Positions 54,674 through 64,000 of a stretch of 64,000 bases of DNA are shown one piece after another. Every line of letters starts with the position of its first letter. The first letter of the stretch is position 1. A model generated the notes under the pieces. That model had not been told where the DNA came from and searched no databases. It worked only from the letters and a program-made list of their open reading frames with translations. Location of the stretch: the NCBI RefSeq assembly GCF_024323335.1, contig NC_066581.1, forward strand, positions 345,590,399 to 345,654,398, written 5' to 3'. The DNA is from Lathyrus oleraceus. Taxonomy: Eukaryota; Streptophyta; Magnoliopsida; Fabales; Fabaceae. A program made the position numbers and the translations under genes.

Positions 54674-56634
54674 TGTCATACCCCAAAATTTTCCCGTTAA
54701 TATTACAAGACATTTTTCAGGGCACTCCGACTCATTTTTATGACACTGATCTTAAAGGAACAAAGGCCCAGCTCACGAGTGGCCCAATCCAGAAAATGGC
54801 CCAAACTGGCCTGCTCGCTAGGCGAGCAAATCCTTCGCCTAGCGAACGTTCGCTGCACGCTCGCCTAGCGAACGTTCGCTACACGCTCGCCTAGCGAAGC
54901 TGGCAGATAACAGAAAATTCTGGGCTTCACTCTGAGCCCATTAGGTCATGAAAAAAGGCATTATAAATACCACAACTCCAGTCTGAAAAAGGGAGGACGA
55001 AAAAGGACGAAAGGAGAACCCTAGCAAGCAAACCCTAGCGCTCACAGACGGAAAACCCTAAAGGAAACCCTGAAGGAAAATCCGGCGGCAGCAAGGTCAC
55101 TTCCGCTCAATTCGATCCGATCGGCCAATTCAAGGTTACAATTCGATTACAAACAGGTTGGCATTGCTATTACTACCTTATGTTCTTAATTTGCACATGG
55201 TATCATGATTGAATTTATGAAACTATCTTAAGTTTTACATATGAATTTAAATATGCATGAACATCTGAATGTCTAACTACATAATCTCTGTAATGAATGC
55301 TATAAGGTGTGAAGCTTGCTGCCATTATATCGTTATTAAAACCGGAATCCGCAGTCGCTCGCTAGCACATCGCTAAGCGAGCATGCAACGAGTGTTCGCT
55401 AAGACTTCGCTAGGCGAAGCAGGAGCGAACGCGACAGCAGCCGACTTTTCTGTTCTGACTTTTGCCCACCTGTCATGTTTTTATCATAGCCATGCCTTGT
55501 TTATCTGACCCTACTGCTGTTCTGGTTTCTTTTGTGGTGTAATTCTCGATTGCACCCTGATTTGGTATTCTGACATGTTTGCTGAGTTTTGCAAAGGTTC
55601 ACACATCGCCGGGAAAGCTAGCTAGATAGGTATTCCACTTTATTTGTGGGATGCCCTTTGTGGAGTTTCACCCTAAATTACCTAATTAATTTTAATGTAT
55701 TAATTTTAATGTGGAGATCCACCCTCAATTACTTAGCTGATTTTAATGTATTGATTTTAATGTGGAGATTCATCCTAATTGCCTAATTGATTGTAAAATA
55801 CGGCCTTTAAATATGTGATCTTGGACCTATCTTTGCTGCCCTACGGTATTACGGTATAACGGTCGTGTCCCGCGAAGGTAGGGATACACTTAGCAAAGAC
55901 CCTTCGGTTAAATCATCATAAAATAAATCATGGTCCCTCGGATGTTGCCTTCGAAAATACGATTTTGTCCCTCGATGACCCTTCGGTGTAGCCTACGGTT
56001 AAATGATGATCGTCCCTTCGAATGCTAAGGTATCCTTACAACTGTTGCCTTCAATGACCCTACAATGACCCTTTTACATCCAAAGGATAAAACTACTTAC
56101 TTCTCAATAGTAAGGACAGTTTTACCCTCATAAGGATAGGAAATGCCCATAACGACCTTAGGAAGGTATAACTCTCAATTACTGGATCATAACCTAAAAC
56201 ATTTTCCACCCCTCACACTTTGCAAGCCCTAGAAAATCACCACTTGGTATACATTCATACTAGAATCATTACCAAGTTATATTTTTCTAAACTGTTTTTC
56301 AAAATCAAACGAGATAAATACTTTGTATACATTCATACGAGAATCATTACAAAGTTAAACTCTCTTTTCGAAACATTTTTAAACAATTCACCAACACTTT
56401 TCAGACAAAAATATAAGTGATCCAGCAATTAAGAGCCCATGGATAACCATGGATACAAAGGGTGCTAATACCTTCCCTTTGTATAATGTACCTCCCGAAC
56501 CCAAAATCTATTGAGGTCTTTCCTGTTCTTTTCCACCTTTCCTTATTGGATAAAAGAAAAGTCGGTGGCGACTCTTGCTATCCGCGACATTGCGATAAAA
56601 AGCAAAATACCCCAAGTCAGTTCACCGTATGACA
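54674..56634 (+). repeat. 5' LTR of element C (1961 bp)
   Basis: Starts TGTCATACCCCAAAATTTTC, ends CACCGTATGACA. U3 holds TCGCTAGGCGA (54815) and three TCGCCTAGCGA (54835, 54861, 54887) upstream of the TATA box. The transcribed part carries teloboxes and AAACCCTAG motifs, a second module with TCGCTAGGCGA (55407), the U5 block GGGTGCTAATACCTTCCC (56460-56477) and TGGCGACTCT (56566-56575). Confidence 0.95.
54962..54969 (+). promoter_or_regulatory. TATA box of element C 5' LTR
   Basis: TATAAATA in GGCATTATAAATACCACAAC, conserved at 62698-62705 in the 3' LTR. Confidence 0.7.
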
Positions 56635-56638
56635 GAAC

Positions 56639-56656
56639 TGGCGACTCTGCTGGGGA
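56639..56656 (+). promoter_or_regulatory. Primer-binding site of element C
   Basis: TGGCGACTCTGCTGGGGA, four bases after the LTR end; identical to the Ogre-A PBS. Confidence 0.88.
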
Positions 56657-57532
56657 CGATTACAAGAGAGGTTACCTTAAAAAACAAGATCACTTATTTA
56701 AAATTGTCTGATTTACTTTTAAGGGATTGCTTGGGTATTCTTGAGTGAAAGATCCTACACCCGGATCTAGTGTACCTTAGGTAAGTAGCAATAGATCATC
56801 GCGACTATCCGGCGTATACTGGAATGGTTAAAATGATGGCTACGGTTAATGTGACACTTTGGATGTCCTGATGTTCCTCATGTTTACTTGAGGAAAAATT
56901 TGGCATCTGCGTGGTGTCATTAAAGCATTAACCAGACCTTTAGAACCCTAATTGACTCATCCTGGCCATTAGAAAGTAGTGAGATAACTGACTTCGGTTC
57001 CGACTGGGGTTGGTTGAGACTCGATACTACACTCCTTGAGATTGGACTTTAGGGAAGCTTTGGTCAACCACTTGGCGTTGCACTGAAGTGGACTTAAAGA
57101 AAGGTCGATGATCTGAGATCCTTCTAGAACCCGGTTACTATTCTAGGACAGGTTGAACCAACCAAACTTCAGTGGGGAGGGTACTTACCTATGGAACTCA
57201 TGCAAGCCTTAAAACCTAGGAATGATGGTTGTGTGAATTGCTTGTGCTTGTTATTTACATAACATACATAACATCATAACATACATAACATCATAACATC
57301 ATAACATCATCATAACATCATGGCTTTGAACTAACCATTTCGAGGACTTAGGGATTTAACTTTGCTCTATTTTGTAAAAAAAAAAAAAAAAAAAAGTTTC
57401 CGTTTTTGGTAGTTTATGCAAAGTTAAATTCCAAAAGTCCTTGAAAACATTTCATACCTTGCATAGCATAACATTGCATAACAGGTACTCTAAAGGGATC
57501 AATGTTCTCACGATTTTCCTACAAACAGAAAA
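56657..57532 (+). other. Leader of element C
   Basis: Non-coding; no ORF1. It contains a CATAACAT/ATAACATCA microsatellite-like stretch (about 57257-57320) and an A-tract (about 57378-57396). Gag starts 876 bp after the PBS. Confidence 0.7.
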
Positions 57533-58642
57533 ATGGACCTCGAACAAACTGTCAAAGATCTCCAGGCTCAGAGTGCTCAACTCCAGGAGATGATCTTGAA
57601 CTTATCCAAGGGGCAGGAGGAACTGAAGGCTCTCTTGCTCGAGAAAAAGAAAGACAAGAAACCTGTGAGTTACATCAACCCGGGAAGAAGGCTCAAAGGG
57701 CAGACTGCCGGAATCAAGATTAGAGTTCCGAAGGATCAAGAAGAGGAAACAGAGACAGATTCAGAAGATGAGAATGCTGATCCTTGCAACCCTGAGGACG
57801 ACGATGAAGATTATGAAAATGAACAGTACTCTCTAAAAGATGACAAGTATAAGTCGCTGGAAGAACGCATGCTAGCTATGGAGGGTCAAAAGGCGCCCGG
57901 TCTGGATTTCGAAAGCTTGGGACTGGTCTCTGATGTGGTCATTCCTCGCAAATTCAAGATCCCCACTTTCACTATATACGATGGGGCATCTTGTCCTCAG
58001 ATGCATCTGAGAGCTTATGTGAGAAAGATTCCGCCGTATACCACTAATAGGAAACTATGGATCCATTTCTTCCAAGAGAGTCTGTCTGGCACACAGTTGG
58101 AATGGTACTATCAGCTCGAGAGCTCTGACATCCGCACCTGGACTGATTTAGCAACAGCTTTCTACAAGCATTACCAGTATAATTCTGAATTAGCGCCTAC
58201 TCGGTTACAGTTGCAAAATATGACTATGGGCTCTAAAGAAAGCTTCAAAGAATATGCTCAAAAATGGAGAGATTTGGCTGGCAGAGTCAAACCTCCTCTG
58301 ACTGACAGAGAGTTAGTAGACATGTTCATGAGCACGCTGACTGGCCCATTCTACAGCCATCTATTGAGGAGTTCCTCATCGGGTTTCACTGAACTTATAT
58401 TGACAGGTGAACATGTTGAAAACGACATTCGAAGTGGAAAGATACAGGCGGCTACCTCTGATCCTCCGGAGACTCCTAAGGTCATCACTGCTCCTCTGCC
58501 TAACCATGACAAGACTGTCAATGCTGTAGAAGATGCTGATAGCAATTGCAACTTGGATAGCTGGATTTTCCCAATAATTGGTGACGGACTCAATAATTGG
58601 AAGGCTGAAGACACTATCCCGATTTCCTTTAGTCAGGAGTAA
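57533..58642 (+). CDS. gag: Gag of element C (open, 369 codons)
   Basis: Uninterrupted from MDLEQTVKDLQAQSAQLQEM, a short coiled coil, through an acidic linker (EEETETDSEDENADP) to the capsid core: PTFTIYDGASCPQMHLRAYV, FFQESLSGTQLEWYYQLES, FYKHYQYNSELAPTRLQLQ, KEYAQKWRDLAGRVKPPLT and FMSTLTGPFYSHLLRSSSS. The tail after NHDKTVNAVEDAD reads LDSWIFPIIGDGLNNWKAED, which resembles the end of the Ogre protease exon, so the protease has been deleted in frame. No zinc knuckle is visible. It would supply capsid protein. This is the only clean retroelement protein of good length here that keeps its own start and stop. Confidence 0.85.
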   Translation: MDLEQTVKDLQAQSAQLQEMILNLSKGQEELKALLLEKKKDKKPVSYINPGRRLKGQTAGIKIRVPKDQEEETETDSEDENADPCNPEDDDEDYENEQYSLKDDKYKSLEERMLAMEGQKAPGLDFESLGLVSDVVIPRKFKIPTFTIYDGASCPQMHLRAYVRKIPPYTTNRKLWIHFFQESLSGTQLEWYYQLESSDIRTWTDLATAFYKHYQYNSELAPTRLQLQNMTMGSKESFKEYAQKWRDLAGRVKPPLTDRELVDMFMSTLTGPFYSHLLRSSSSGFTELILTGEHVENDIRSGKIQAATSDPPETPKVITAPLPNHDKTVNAVEDADSNCNLDSWIFPIIGDGLNNWKAEDTIPISFSQE

Positions 58643-58864
58643 TTGTTATTGCTATTTTTGTGTTTCAAAGCATTGTGTCTATACCCGGGGCACAATAGCT
58701 AATTTTTCATGGGTTTTGTCATTTTCATAAGCATATTCATATTCAATAAATCAATGGACCTTTTTGCATTCAAATATTGCGCTCTTTATCTTTCTTGTTA
58801 TTTTTCAAACAAGCTATGTTTTCTTGCACACACTCACGTAACAAATTGCACATCCATATCCACT
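58637..58864 (+). other. Remnant of the pro-RT intron in element C
   Basis: The gag/pro-tail exon ends SQE with a donor-like GGA/GTAATTGTTATTGC, like the Ogre-B donor GTAATTGTG. T-rich sequence follows up to the RT exon start near ATGGATCCTGTCGATAAT (58865). I could not fix the acceptor. Confidence 0.5.
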
Positions 58865-60166
58865 ATGGATCCTGTCGATAATAGTTCTGCTACTGTTCAT
58901 CATGACTTTGAAAATCCGACCTACCAAGCCGAGGATGGAAGTGAGGAGGATTGTGAAGTCCCTGGAGAACTTGCCAGACTGGTACTACAAGAAGAAAAGA
59001 CCATACAGCCGCATGAGGAGTCAATTGAAATTGTAAATCTGGGTACTGAAATAGACAAGAAAGAAGTCAGAGGTTTCTTGGGACACTTGAATTACATTGC
59101 CCGATTCATTCCACACTTGACTGCTACCTGCAAACCCATCTTCAAATTACTAAAAAAGAAAAATCAAGAGATGGTATGGAATGATGAATGTCAAAGTCAA
59201 GAAATATCTCCAAGAACCTCCAATTCTGATGCTACCAGTTGAAGGAAGACCTCTAATCATGTATTTGACTGTGTTAGAAAATTCAATAGGGTGTGCTGGG
59301 GCAACATGACGAGTCTGGTCGAAAAGAGCATGCCATACACTGCCTTAGTAAAATGTACCGATTGTGAAACAAGATACTCACAGCTCGAGAAAGCTTGCTG
59401 TGCTTTGGCTTGGGCTGCTCGCCGACTAAGACAGTATATGTTGAATCATACCACTTTATTGACTTCTATGATGGATTCTATCAAATATCTACTTGAGAAA
59501 CCTGCTGTCTCCTGAGAGAGTTATCACTGATAATGGTACTAAACTGAACTCTGCATGCAGTCCAAAATAAAACACCATAACTCTTCTCCGTACCGGCCAA
59601 AGATGAACGGCGCCGTGGAGGCTGCTAACAATATCAAGAAGATCATACAAAAGATAACAGTAACATACAAAGACTGGCATGAGATGTTACCGTTTGCTCT
59701 CCATGGTTATCGCACTTCAGTGCGCACTTCGATAGGGGCAACTCCTTTCTCTTTAGTCTACGGAACGGAAGCCGTCTTACCGGTGGAAGTTCAGATTCCC
59801 TCTCTAAGGATCATGAAAGAGGCGGGTTTAGACGAGGATGAATGGATTCAAACTCGACTCGATCAGATAAATTTGATTGATGAGAAGAGATTTGCGGCTG
59901 TTTGTCATGGGCAGATATATCAGAAGCGCATGACCCAGGCATTTAACAAAAGAGTCAAGAGACAGGTGTATCAAATTGGCGACTTGGTGATCAAGCGTAT
60001 CATTCTACCACAAGGTGATCCCAGAGGCAAATGGATTCCCACGTACGAAGGGCCGTTTGTAGTTAAGAAGGTATTCTCTGGTGGAGCCATGATACTAGCT
60101 ACAATGGACGGCGAAGACTTCCCGCATCCCGTGAACGCAGACATAGTCAAAAAATACTACGCATAA
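58865..60166 (+). pseudogene. Pol remnants of element C (multiple deletions)
   Basis: The RT N-terminal linker (YQAEDGSEEDCEVPGELARL ... NLGTEIDKKEV) joins directly to RGFLGHLNYIARFIPHLTA, which removes about 0.85 kb of RT including the catalytic box. Small deletions disrupt RNase H (DECQ to QEISPRTS; GCVLGQH-like to frame-shifted GATSLVEK). The RNase H end EKPAVS joins near 59512 to VITDNGTKLNS, which removes the second RNase H and the first half of integrase. A last short deletion precedes KHHNSSPYRPKMNG. The integrase C-terminal part (59555-60166) is open. Confidence 0.9.
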
Positions 60167-60172
60167 AAGAGA

Positions 60173-60355
60173 CCTGCTAGGTCGACGTACCTAGGCAAAA
60201 GTAAGGGCATCCCGGCGAACCAAAAAGGTTCGGGCAAAAATTAGGGATAAACATAAAAAAATGTGCACCCGGCAAGTCGAAAACCTGAAAAGGCGGCTTG
60301 GGCAAAAAGGGGTATCCTGGTGGATTGAAAACCTGAAAAGGCGGTCCAGGCAAAA
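60173..60355 (+). repeat. Array of four hairpin units after the element C integrase
   Basis: Units near 60173, 60211, 60268 and 60317, ending GGCAAAA/GGGCAAAA. Stems: CTAGGT:ACCTAG and CGAACC:GGTTCG (simple), CAAGTCG:CGGCTTG and TGGATTG:CGGTCCA (double, inner CCT-GAAA-AGG). Same position and plan as in Ogre-1 and Ogre-B. Confidence 0.78.
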
Positions 60356-60365
60356 ATTAGGGATC

Positions 60366-61300
60366 AAAGCGTATGACTATGTCCCGTTCTCAGACAACTT
60401 CATCCAAGTTCAGAGGACTGAACAAGCTAATCACTTCTATCCGACAGCAGGAGATGAGAGGCTTGAAGACATAATGGCAGTAGGGGAATTAAAGTCAATA
60501 GGACTTTTTCTGCATAGCTTTCTCTCTGTTTTCCTGACAATTTCCTCTTACTAGGATTTCTGTCTCCTTGTACACAAATTGCCTGTTCATAGGCCCTCTT
60601 TCAAAATCAATACAATTTTATTTCGAAAAAATGTTGTTGTCTTACTTCCTCTGTTTTGTTTGCGTAAACGTCCATTGATTTAATTTGAATTGATTTATGC
60701 ATTTGAATATGATCAATGTTTACAAAAAATACATGCCTAAAATAGCAGTAATGAATTCCAATGAATCCGGTTGCTAATTCTAATCCCCAGAAGAGGTTGG
60801 CATCACCAGACAGACTGGTCATCTCTTCAGTCCCCAGCCGACTCTGTTGAATATCTCTACCACCAGACAGAAATCAAGTATCGCCAGCTAAGAAAGGGTC
60901 ATCAATACAAGTATCTCCAACCAGAAGATGGGGATTTATTTTCCCCAGGGAGTCGCCAGGAAAAACTTTTCAGATGCATAATTCATTCATTTCATCATTT
61001 CACAGCATACGCATGCATACATTGTTCGCATTTATTTTCATGAGCATAAAACATCTCATGCATCATGACATGGCATGAAGCTAACTTTATTTTTCAGGTT
61101 AATTATCCTCCTGATACAGTCAAAATAAAGGTCCATTCAGACGGACATCCTTATCAGTTACATTCAAGATTCAACTACATCTCTCAGATATAGTCCACAT
61201 GAACATCCGTTCGGACAAGCACTCTGATATTCTCTTAATGGTGGCATCTTTAAGCCCACCCCAGATATTCATTGCAAATACAACATATACAAATACTATC
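60366..61300 (+). other. Element C 3' UTR, first part
   Basis: No coding similarity. Contains CACCAGACAGA, GTCGCCAG and CCCCAG-rich phrases near 60780-60960. Confidence 0.5.
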
Positions 61301-61316
61301 AGATACCGCCTAACGT

Positions 61317-62226
61317 ACGGTTCATTCTGATTCAGCTCAACATATGACTTCTTCAACTACTCCCATACGGTCTAGCGTACGACCCATTTGGATCTTCAAA
61401 TCCTCAGATGCTACCTAGCGTACGGTACATTTTGAAGTGTAGTTTGGCGTATGACTATCCCTTTCATCATCAGATGCAGCCTAACAGACGGCTCTTTCTG
61501 TTGCTCAGAGACGGTCTAGCGTATGACCCATTCGGATGTTCATCCTCTCAGATGTTACCTAGCATACGGTACATTCTGACGTGTAGTCTAGCGTACGACT
61601 ACCCCCTTCACAATCAGATTCAGCCTAACGGACGGCTCTTTCTGCTACTCAGAGACGGTCTAGCGTACGACCCATTCGGATGTTCATCCTCTCAGATGTT
61701 ACCTAGCATACGGTACATTCTGACGTGTAGTCTAGCGTACGACTACCCCCTTCACAATCAGATTCAGCCTAACGGACGGCTCTTTCTGCTGCTCAGATGC
61801 TACCTAGCATACGGTACATTCTGAAGTGTAGTCTGGCGTACGACTACCCCTTTCATCATCAGATACAGCCTAACGGACTGCTCATTCTGCTACTCAGATA
61901 CGATCTAGCGTACGATCCGGTCTGATCTTCCATCCCCAATGAAGTCACCCGCCTAATGGACAGCTCATTCTGCTACTCAGATACGATCTAGCGTACGATC
62001 CGGTCTGATCTTCCATCCCCAATGAAGTCACCCGCCTAATGGACAACTCATTCTGCAACTCAGATTTGATCTAGCGTATGATCCATTCCGATCCTTTATC
62101 CCCAGCAGCGTATGACACACTCTGACTCCCCAGAGAAGTCGACAGCCTAATGGATGACTCACTATACGGTCTAGCGTATGACCCGGTATGACACCCATGT
62201 CTTCAGATATCGTCTAATGTACGACG
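61317..62226 (+). repeat. Array of small hairpins with loop TAGCGTAC in the element C 3' UTR
   Basis: A nearly constant 8-nt core (TAGCGTAC, TAGCATAC, TAACGGAC, TAATGTAC) is flanked by varying complementary arms. Examples: GGTC:GACC (61369-61384), TACC:GGTA (61556-61571), GTAGTC:GACTAC (61583-61602), AGCC:GGCT (61622-61637), GATC:GATC (61902-61917) and CGTC:GACG (62211-62226). More than 15 such units occur. Confidence 0.75.
61406..61860 (+). repeat. 144-bp tandem repeat in the element C 3' UTR
   Basis: Units start AGATGYTACCTAGC at 61406, 61550 and 61694, followed by a shortened 101-bp step to 61795. Because 144 is divisible by three, a 138-codon frame stays open across it. A further 83-bp repeat (CTCATTCTGC at 61881, 61964, 62047) follows. 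These repeats contain the TAGCGTAC hairpins. Confidence 0.9.
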
Positions 62227-62397
62227 CACTCTGAAGCTCTCATCATCAAACTCTCTGGATGGCATCGTTAAGCCCATCTCCATCAAGACTAATTAACAAG
62301 TGCAAATTTTGGGGGCATTCTAGTGTTCAATAATCTTCCACCTCCAGACCACGAATGGCGTGCACACCATTCTAACTCTCTCGGTTCAAGAATATTG

Positions 62398-62409
62398 AAC
62401 AGGGGCAGC
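62398..62409 (+). promoter_or_regulatory. Polypurine tract of element C
   Basis: AACAGGGGCAGC directly before TGTCATACCCC. Confidence 0.78.
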
Positions 62410-64000
62410 TGTCATACCCCAAAATTTGCCCGTTAATATTACAAGACATTTTTCAGGGCACTCCGACTCATTTTTATGACACTGATCTTAAAGGAACAAA
62501 GGCCCAGCTCACGAGTGGCCCAATCCAGAAAATGGCCCAAACTGGCCTGCTCGCTAGGCGAGCAAATCCTTCGCCTAGCGAACGTTCGCTGCACGCTCGC
62601 CTAGCGAACGTTCGCTACACGCTCGCCTAGCGAAGCTGGCAGATAACAGAAAATTCTGGGCTTCACTCTGAGCCCATTAGGTCATGAAAAAAGGCATTAT
62701 AAATACCACAACTCCAGTCTGAAAAAGGGAGGACGAAAAAGGACGAAAGGAGAACCCTAGCAAGCAAACCCTAGCGCTCACAGACGGAAAACCCTAAAGG
62801 AAACCCTGAAGGAAAAGCCGGCGGCAGCAAGGTCACTTCCGCTCAATTCGATCCGATCGGCCAATTCAAGGTTACAATTCGATTACAAACAGGTTGGCAT
62901 TGCTATTACTACCTTATGTTCTTAATTTGCACATGGTATCATGATTGAATTTATGAAACTATCTTAAGTTTTACATATGAATTTAAATATGCATGAACAT
63001 CTGAATGTCTAACTACATAATCTCTGTAATGAATGCTATAAGGTGTGAAGCTTGCTGCCATTATATCGTTATTAAAACCGGAATCCGCAGCCGCTCGCTA
63101 GCACATCGCTAAGCGAGCATGCAACGAGTGTTCGCTAAGACTTCGCTAGGCGAAGCAGGAGCGAACGCGACAGCAGCCGACTTTTCTGTTCTGACTTTTG
63201 CCCACCTGTCATGTTTTTATCATAGCCATGCCTTATTTATCTGACCCTACTGCTGTTCTGGTTTCTTTTGTGGTGTAATTCTCGATTGCACCCTGATTTG
63301 GTATTCTGACATGTTTGCTGAGTTTTGCAAAGGTTCACACATCGCCGGGAAAGCTAGCTAGATAGGTATTCCACTTTATTTGTGGGATGCCCTTTGTGGA
63401 GTTTCACCCTAAATTACCTAATTAATTTTAATGTATTAATTTTAATGTGGAGATCCACCCTCAATTACTTAGCTGATTTTAATGTATTGATTTTAATGTG
63501 GAGATTCATCCTAATTGCCTAATTGATTGTAAAATACGGCCTTTAAATATGTGATCTTGGACCTCTCTTTGCTGCCCTACGGTATTACGGTATAACGGTC
63601 GTGTCCCGCGAAGGTAGGGATACACTTAGCAAAGACCCTTCGGTTAAATCATCATAAAATAAATCATGGTCCCTCGGATGTTGCCTTCGAAAATACGATT
63701 TTGTCCCTCGATGACCCTTCGGTGTAGCCTACGGTTAAATGATGATCGTCCCTTCGAATGCTAAGGTATCCTTACAACTGTTGCCTTCAATGACCCTACA
63801 ATGACCCTTTTACATCCAAAGGATAAAACTACTTACTTCTCAATAGTAAGGACAGTTTTACCCTCATAAGGATAGGAAATGCCCATAACGACCTTAGGAA
63901 GGTATAACTCTCAATTACTGGATCATAACCTAAAACATTTTCCACCCCTCACACTTTGCAAGCCCTAGAAAATCACCACTTGGTATACATTCATACTAGA
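62410..64000 (+). repeat. 3' LTR of element C (first 1591 bp, runs off the window)
   Basis: Aligns with 54674-56264 at a constant offset of 7736 with no indel. Differences seen: T/G near 54694, T/G near 55082, T/C near 55354, G/A near 55500 and A/C near 55830. TATA box at 62698-62705; palindromic 11-mers at 62551, 62571, 62597 and 62623. Confidence 0.95.
62698..62705 (+). promoter_or_regulatory. TATA box of element C 3' LTR
   Basis: TATAAATA, identical context to 54962. Confidence 0.65.

Larger units (their letters stand above)
54674..64000 (+). mobile_element. Element C: Tat/Ogre-type, non-autonomous deletion derivative
   Basis: 5' LTR 54674-56634 (1961 bp), PBS 56639, leader, gag ORF, pol remnants, 3' UTR, PPT, 3' LTR from 62410 to the window edge (1591 of about 1961 bp). 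The LTRs align without indels with five substitutions seen by eye. Protease, most of RT, the archaeal-type RNase H and the first half of integrase are deleted. The surviving integrase and gag wording match Ogre-1 and Ogre-B. ORF1 is absent. It is inserted in the Ogre-B 3' LTR. Confidence 0.92.

Noticed and set aside
61408..61824. 138-codon protein gene
   Set aside because: The frame stays open because the 144-bp repeat is divisible by three; it lies in a retrotransposon 3' UTR.
1..64000. tRNA or rRNA genes, bacterial-style operons
   Set aside because: The only tRNA-like strings are primer-binding sites (9389, 29034, 33391, 56639); no cloverleaf or rRNA segment was seen.

Overview
The window is plant nuclear DNA made almost entirely of nested LTR retrotransposons. 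The mix is typical of the legume tribe Fabeae (pea, vetch, faba bean, lentil): very large Ogre/Tat Ty3-gypsy elements with an extra ORF1, a second RNase H and a pro-RT intron; an Athila-type Cyclops-like element with a tRNA-Asp primer site; and a SIRE/Maximus-type Ty1-copia element. The species cannot be fixed from the sequence alone. I see no intact single-copy host gene, no tRNA or rRNA gene and no CRISPR array.

Layout. (1) 1-8424: 3' end of an Ogre element (integrase tail, long 3' UTR, complete 4.88 kb 3' LTR), inserted in the 5' LTR of (2). (2) 8425-23672: Cyclops/Athila element with 5' LTR remainder, PBS, gag, pro-pol, an extra env-position ORF and a 1531-bp 3' LTR; its gag is split by (3). 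(3) 10849-14380: solo LTR of the family of (1), TSD CTAAA. (4) 23673 to about 30.75 kb, minus strand: degenerate SIRE-type copia element; the Cyclops element sits at its PPT/3' LTR junction. (5) About 30.75-33.64 kb: LTR end, PBS and leader of an older Ogre-like element (Ogre-A), carrying a 1177-bp solo LTR (31616-32792, TSD GTCCA). (6) 33639-54673: Ogre-B, inserted in the leader of Ogre-A: truncated 5' LTR, ORF1, gag, pro, intron, RT-RH, aRH, INT, long 3' UTR, 3' LTR. (7) 54674 to the window end: Tat/Ogre-type element C, inserted in the 3' LTR of Ogre-B; its two LTRs are nearly identical, gag is open and pol is heavily deleted.

How the parts work together. Each element needs its own LTR promoter, tRNA primer site, gag-pol and PPT. 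Pol is broken by stops, frameshifts or deletions in every element here, so the elements with similar LTR pairs (C, Ogre-B, Cyclops) were probably copied with help in trans or decayed after insertion.

Most unusual content: (a) both LTRs of Ogre-B carry fragments of host genes (a plant MAP kinase and a UPL1/2-type HECT ubiquitin ligase, plus unrecognised pieces) upstream of the LTR TATA box; (b) the 3' UTRs of all three Ogre/Tat elements hold arrays of short hairpins whose stems change in compensating pairs while the loops stay constant; (c) an 11-bp motif TCGCTAGGCGA and its inverse clusters upstream of the TATA box in two unrelated families; (d) a partial copy of the Ogre primer-binding sequence lies in U5 of four different LTRs.
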